From an uncultured Synechococcus sp. (GTDB taxonomy: Bacteria > Cyanobacteriota > Cyanobacteriia > PCC-6307 > Cyanobiaceae), in the NCBI GenBank assembly GCA_913040905.1, contig CAJWIC010000049.1, positions 1 through 8,482 on the forward strand: DNA of 8,482 bases, in the 5' to 3' direction. The notes beneath the pieces are model-generated. The model did not search any database, was not told where the DNA came from, and saw only the letters and a list, made by a program, of their open reading frames with translations. Shown here in pieces: positions 6,293 to 8,482 of the stretch. Numbering within the stretch: position 1 is the stretch's first letter; the number at the start of each line of letters is the position of its first letter. The translations under genes and the position numbers were made by a program.

Positions 6293-7186
6293 ATGCCAGT
6301 GACCGCTGAAATGTTGCGCCGCAGTCTTGTTGCCTGGGCGTTTCTGTTGCCGGCCCTGGTTCTGATCAGTCTTTCGGTTCTGGTCCCTGCGCTGATGGCT
6401 CTTCTGATGAGCTTCACCGCTTCTGGCCTTGACGTGAGCGAACCACTCCGCTTCATCGGACTGGCCAACCTGCAGCGGCTTCTGTTGGATCCGATGGTGC
6501 GGCGGGTGCTGTTCACCACGTTTCTGTATCTCTTCGGCGTGGTGCCGCCGATTGTTCTCGGCTCACTGGCTTTGGCGGTTCTCGTGAACCGTGGTCTGCC
6601 CGGCAGTCATCTGATGCGCGGCGCGTTCTACACACCGGTGTTGGTGTCGATCGTGGTGGCGGCCATCGCCTTCCGTTGGCTCTATGCCGAAAACGGTCTG
6701 ATCAATGGATGGCTCATCGCGTTACTCGGACCGTCGTTCACCCCCATCGGTTTTCTGACGTCACCACAGCTCGCCTTGCCGGCCGTGATGGTGGTGACCT
6801 TGTGGAAAGGTCTCGGGTACTACATGGTGATTTTTCTGGCGGGATTGCAGGGCATCCCCAAGGAGCTGTACGAGGCGGCTGAACTCGACGGCAGTGAGGG
6901 CTGGCGTCAGCACGTGGACATCACCCTGCCCCTGCTTCGCCCCTACGTCTCCCTGGTGGCGGTGGTGTCATCCATTGCGGCCACAAAGGTGTTCGAGGAG
7001 GTGTTTCTGATGACCCAGGGAGGACCCGCTGATTCAACCCGGACCATTGTTTACTACGTCTACGACCAGGCTTTCGCTGAACTGGAGATCAGTTATGCCT
7101 GCACCCTCGGGTTGGCGCTGTTCCTGCTGGTGATGCTGTTCACCTTGGTGAGGCTGGCCTTCAGTGGCGATCGAGCCCTGATTTAG
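6293..7186 (+). CDS. Sugar ABC transporter permease, MalF/GgtC type
   Basis: Inner-membrane permease subunit of a CUT1-class carbohydrate or compatible-solute ABC importer, 297 residues. Six hydrophobic segments are visible near 12-37, 70-98, 108-130, 162-186, 215-237 and 265-289. Between the fourth and fifth lies the EAA loop contacting the ATPase, [20 protein letters not shown] followed by TLPLLRP (191-217), the family's diagnostic motif. Cyanobacterial relatives include GgtC of the glucosylglycerol/sucrose/trehalose importer, which suits a marine organism, but the sequence alone does not fix the substrate. The usual partners (binding protein, second permease, ATPase) are absent from this window, so they must be encoded elsewhere. 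Start ATG 6293 is taken; ATG 6311 ([14 protein letters not shown]) is a possible shorter start. The purK gene follows after 56 bases and may be co-transcribed. Confidence 0.9.
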   Translation: MPVTAEMLRRSLVAWAFLLPALVLISLSVLVPALMALLMSFTASGLDVSEPLRFIGLANLQRLLLDPMVRRVLFTTFLYLFGVVPPIVLGSLALAVLVNRGLPGSHLMRGAFYTPVLVSIVVAAIAFRWLYAENGLINGWLIALLGPSFTPIGFLTSPQLALPAVMVVTLWKGLGYYMVIFLAGLQGIPKELYEAAELDGSEGWRQHVDITLPLLRPYVSLVAVVSSIAATKVFEEVFLMTQGGPADSTRTIVYYVYDQAFAELEISYACTLGLALFLLVMLFTLVRLAFSGDRALI

Positions 7187-7234
7187 AGGGCAGGTGCTCC
7201 ATTGAGTGGCAAGCTGCGAAGGATTGCGCAACCA

Positions 7235-7242
7235 GGGGGGGA
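7235..7242 (+). promoter_or_regulatory. Purine-rich ribosome binding site of purK
   Basis: A G-run followed by A (seven G then A) directly precedes ATG 7243. It is purine-rich and can pair partly with the anti-Shine-Dalgarno, but it is unusually close to this ATG. It would sit at a better distance if an internal start were used, of which ATG 7261 is the only nearby candidate. Support is modest. Confidence 0.35.
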
Positions 7243-8406
7243 ATGACCACCACGGCCGAGATGATCGGTGTCGTCGGCGGCGGCCAGCTCGCCCGCATGA
7301 TGGTTGAGGCTGCTGCCGCACGTCAGGTGGCCGTTGCTGTTCAGACCGCTTCAGCAGACGATCCCGCCTGTGCCGGGGCATCCCGTCAAGTCGTAGCGGA
7401 TCCCCGCGATGTGGCTGGAACCCGTCAATTGGTGGTCGGTTGCCAGGGGATCACCTTCGAAAACGAGTGGGTCAATATTGACGCCCTCATTCCCCTGGAG
7501 CAGCAGGGGGTGCGGTTCCGACCAGCCCTCGCCGCCCTCTCCCCTCTGGTCAACAAGTTGTCGCAGCGGCAGCTGCTGTCTGATCTCTCCATCGCCACGC
7601 CACCGTGGTGCCCTTTGAGTCAGATCTCTCCGGCCCAGCCGGCCCTGCCTCAGGGTTGGTCGTTCCCGGTGATGGCCAAGGTGGCCCACGGCGGATATGA
7701 CGGCAAGGGGACCGTCGTTGTGAAGTGTGTTGACGACCTGGCTCGCCTGATTCGTGCTGTGGAGAGCGATGAGTGGTTGCTGGAGTCCTGGGTCACATAC
7801 GAGCGGGAGCTGGCGATGGTGGTGAGTCGTGATGCACAGGGACGGGTGCGCAGCTTCCCCCTTGTGGAAACCCACCAGACCCAGCAGGTCTGTGACTGGG
7901 TTCTGGCTCCGGCCGCAGTGGATCAGGGAGTCGAAGCGCAGGCGTACAACGTCGCTGCGTCCCTGCTGACCAAACTCAATTACGTCGGGGTTCTGGCCTT
8001 GGAGTTTTTCTTCGGTCCCGACGGTCTGCAGGTGAATGAGGTGGCTCCACGAACCCACAATTCGGGCCACTATTCGATCGAAGCCTGTAGCAGCAGTCAA
8101 TTCGACCAGCAGGTGTGTATCGCCGCCGGTCTGCCGGTTCCTTCCCCTGAATTCACCAGCAATGGCGCCTTGATGGTGAACCTGCTGGGGCTTGAGACTC
8201 CCACCACGCCGCTTCAACAACGCCTGGACGCCTTGACGGCTTTACCCGATGCGCACCTGCACTGGTACGGCAAGTCACCGGAAACGCCGGGTCGGAAGCT
8301 CGGTCATGTGACCGTTCTCCTGCCAGGGCCAGACGCGAATGATCGTGAGCTTCAGGCCCAGTCCGCACTGGAGCTGATCCGCGGGATCTGGCCATCCCCC
8401 GGTTGA
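7243..8406 (+). CDS. purK: N5-carboxyaminoimidazole ribonucleotide synthetase PurK
   Basis: PurK is the ATP-grasp enzyme that joins bicarbonate to aminoimidazole ribonucleotide, giving N5-CAIR, which PurE then rearranges in purine synthesis; cytosolic. The 387-residue length is normal. Motifs: IGVVGGGQLARMM (8-20, N-terminal loop), ITFENEWVN (70-78), FPVMAKVAHGGYDGKGT (141-157, ATP-grasp lysine and glycine loop), EREL (187-190), FPLVETHQTQ (205-214), LALEFFFGPDGLQVNEVAPR (251-270), HNSGHYSIEACSSSQFDQ (272-289) and WYGKSPETPGRKLGHVTVL near 341-359. The start is ATG 7243; ATG 7261 (MIGVVGGGQ) would also leave the enzyme complete. It follows the ABC permease by 56 bases in the same direction, though the two functions are unrelated. 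The purE partner is not in the window. Confidence 0.97.
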   Translation: MTTTAEMIGVVGGGQLARMMVEAAAARQVAVAVQTASADDPACAGASRQVVADPRDVAGTRQLVVGCQGITFENEWVNIDALIPLEQQGVRFRPALAALSPLVNKLSQRQLLSDLSIATPPWCPLSQISPAQPALPQGWSFPVMAKVAHGGYDGKGTVVVKCVDDLARLIRAVESDEWLLESWVTYERELAMVVSRDAQGRVRSFPLVETHQTQQVCDWVLAPAAVDQGVEAQAYNVAASLLTKLNYVGVLALEFFFGPDGLQVNEVAPRTHNSGHYSIEACSSSQFDQQVCIAAGLPVPSPEFTSNGALMVNLLGLETPTTPLQQRLDALTALPDAHLHWYGKSPETPGRKLGHVTVLLPGPDANDRELQAQSALELIRGIWPSPG

Positions 8407-8425
8407 ATTCAGCCTTAAGCTGAAT
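8407..8425. repeat. Perfect inverted repeat immediately after purK
   Basis: ATTCAGC (8407-8413) and GCTGAAT (8419-8425) form a 7-bp perfect stem with a 5-base loop, starting right after the purK TGA. No T-run directly follows (the next T5 run is at 8452-8456), so it is not a canonical intrinsic terminator. It might stabilise the mRNA 3' end. Confidence 0.55.
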
Positions 8426-8482
8426 GCTGAACTGCTGTGTTGGTGACGGCCTTTTTCTAGTGCTCTGATCTGACTCTCTTTC
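8426..8482 (+). ncRNA. Possible 5' region of, or approach to, the 6S RNA gene (position-based guess)
   Basis: In cyanobacteria, as I recall, the 6S RNA gene (ssaA) often lies directly downstream of purK in the same direction. 6S RNA mimics an open promoter and binds RNA polymerase. These 57 bases are non-coding and include a T-rich stretch (8451-8458) and a pyrimidine-rich end. They are too short to show the long 6S hairpin, and I found no solid promoter. This rests on gene order, not on sequence recognition. Confidence 0.25.

Noticed and set aside
6231..6302. Short plus-strand frame (23 codons, ATG at 6231) upstream of the permease, and a five-codon frame at 6271-6288
   Set aside because: They are too short, have no ribosome site, overlap the aroB or permease starts, and are explainable by chance. 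A leader-peptide role cannot be supported.
7351..8220. Minus-strand open frame of 289 codons inside purK
   Set aside because: It lies wholly opposite purK, which shows full ATP-grasp motifs. The antisense translation is low in recognisable structure and has no ribosome site that I can see.
8451..8458. T-rich run as an intrinsic terminator of purK
   Set aside because: The hairpin at 8407-8425 ends 26 bases before it, and no stable stem directly precedes the T-run.

Overview
The window looks like ordinary core chromosome of a marine picocyanobacterium, most likely a Synechococcus of the high-GC oceanic group. The grounds are the GC-rich, densely packed genes, several cyanobacterium-typical proteins (a TIGR04168-type metallophosphoesterase, a TPM protein like plant thylakoid-lumen proteins, a MidA-type methyltransferase), weak or absent Shine-Dalgarno sites at most starts, and no HIP1 octamer (GCGATCGC) found by eye. 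The assignment is inferred from gene content, not from a database match. I see no insertion sequence, phage module, CRISPR array, tRNA or rRNA.

Layout. Positions 1-213 (minus) hold the N-terminal 71 codons of nadA, cut by the window edge. A 42-base gap separates it from a divergent metallophosphoesterase gene (about 256-1113, plus). That gene overlaps by 7 bases a glycosyltransferase-like gene (1107-2195), so the two are probably co-translated. A 201-base AT-rich non-coding stretch (2196-2396) precedes a secreted lambda-endolysin-like (GH104-type) muramidase (2397-3134). Convergent to it, only 9 bases away, is a membrane-anchored TPM-domain protein (3144-3950, minus). Divergent from the TPM gene is a MidA/NDUFAF7-family methyltransferase (3982-5163). 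Its 3' end overlaps the 3' end of aroB (5117-6232, minus) by 47 bases. Divergent from aroB are a MalF/GgtC-type sugar ABC permease (6293-7186) and then purK (7243-8406). The last 76 bases start with a perfect inverted repeat. From remembered gene order, they lie where cyanobacteria often carry the 6S RNA gene.

How the genes work together. This is not a single pathway. NadA (NAD synthesis), AroB (shikimate pathway) and PurK (purine synthesis) are housekeeping enzymes. The muramidase and TPM protein are exported or membrane-bound, the permease belongs to a solute importer whose other subunits are not here, and the phosphoesterase and glycosyltransferase-like protein have no assigned substrate. 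The arrangement is strikingly compact, with shared divergent starts, one sense overlap and one convergent overlap.

I found no convincing new defence, mobile or biosynthetic system. The best leads are an in-frame TAG between an ATG and the conserved start of the phosphoesterase, the unassigned arabinokinase-like glycosyltransferase, a G9 tract in the TPM signal peptide, and the possible 6S RNA locus at the right edge.
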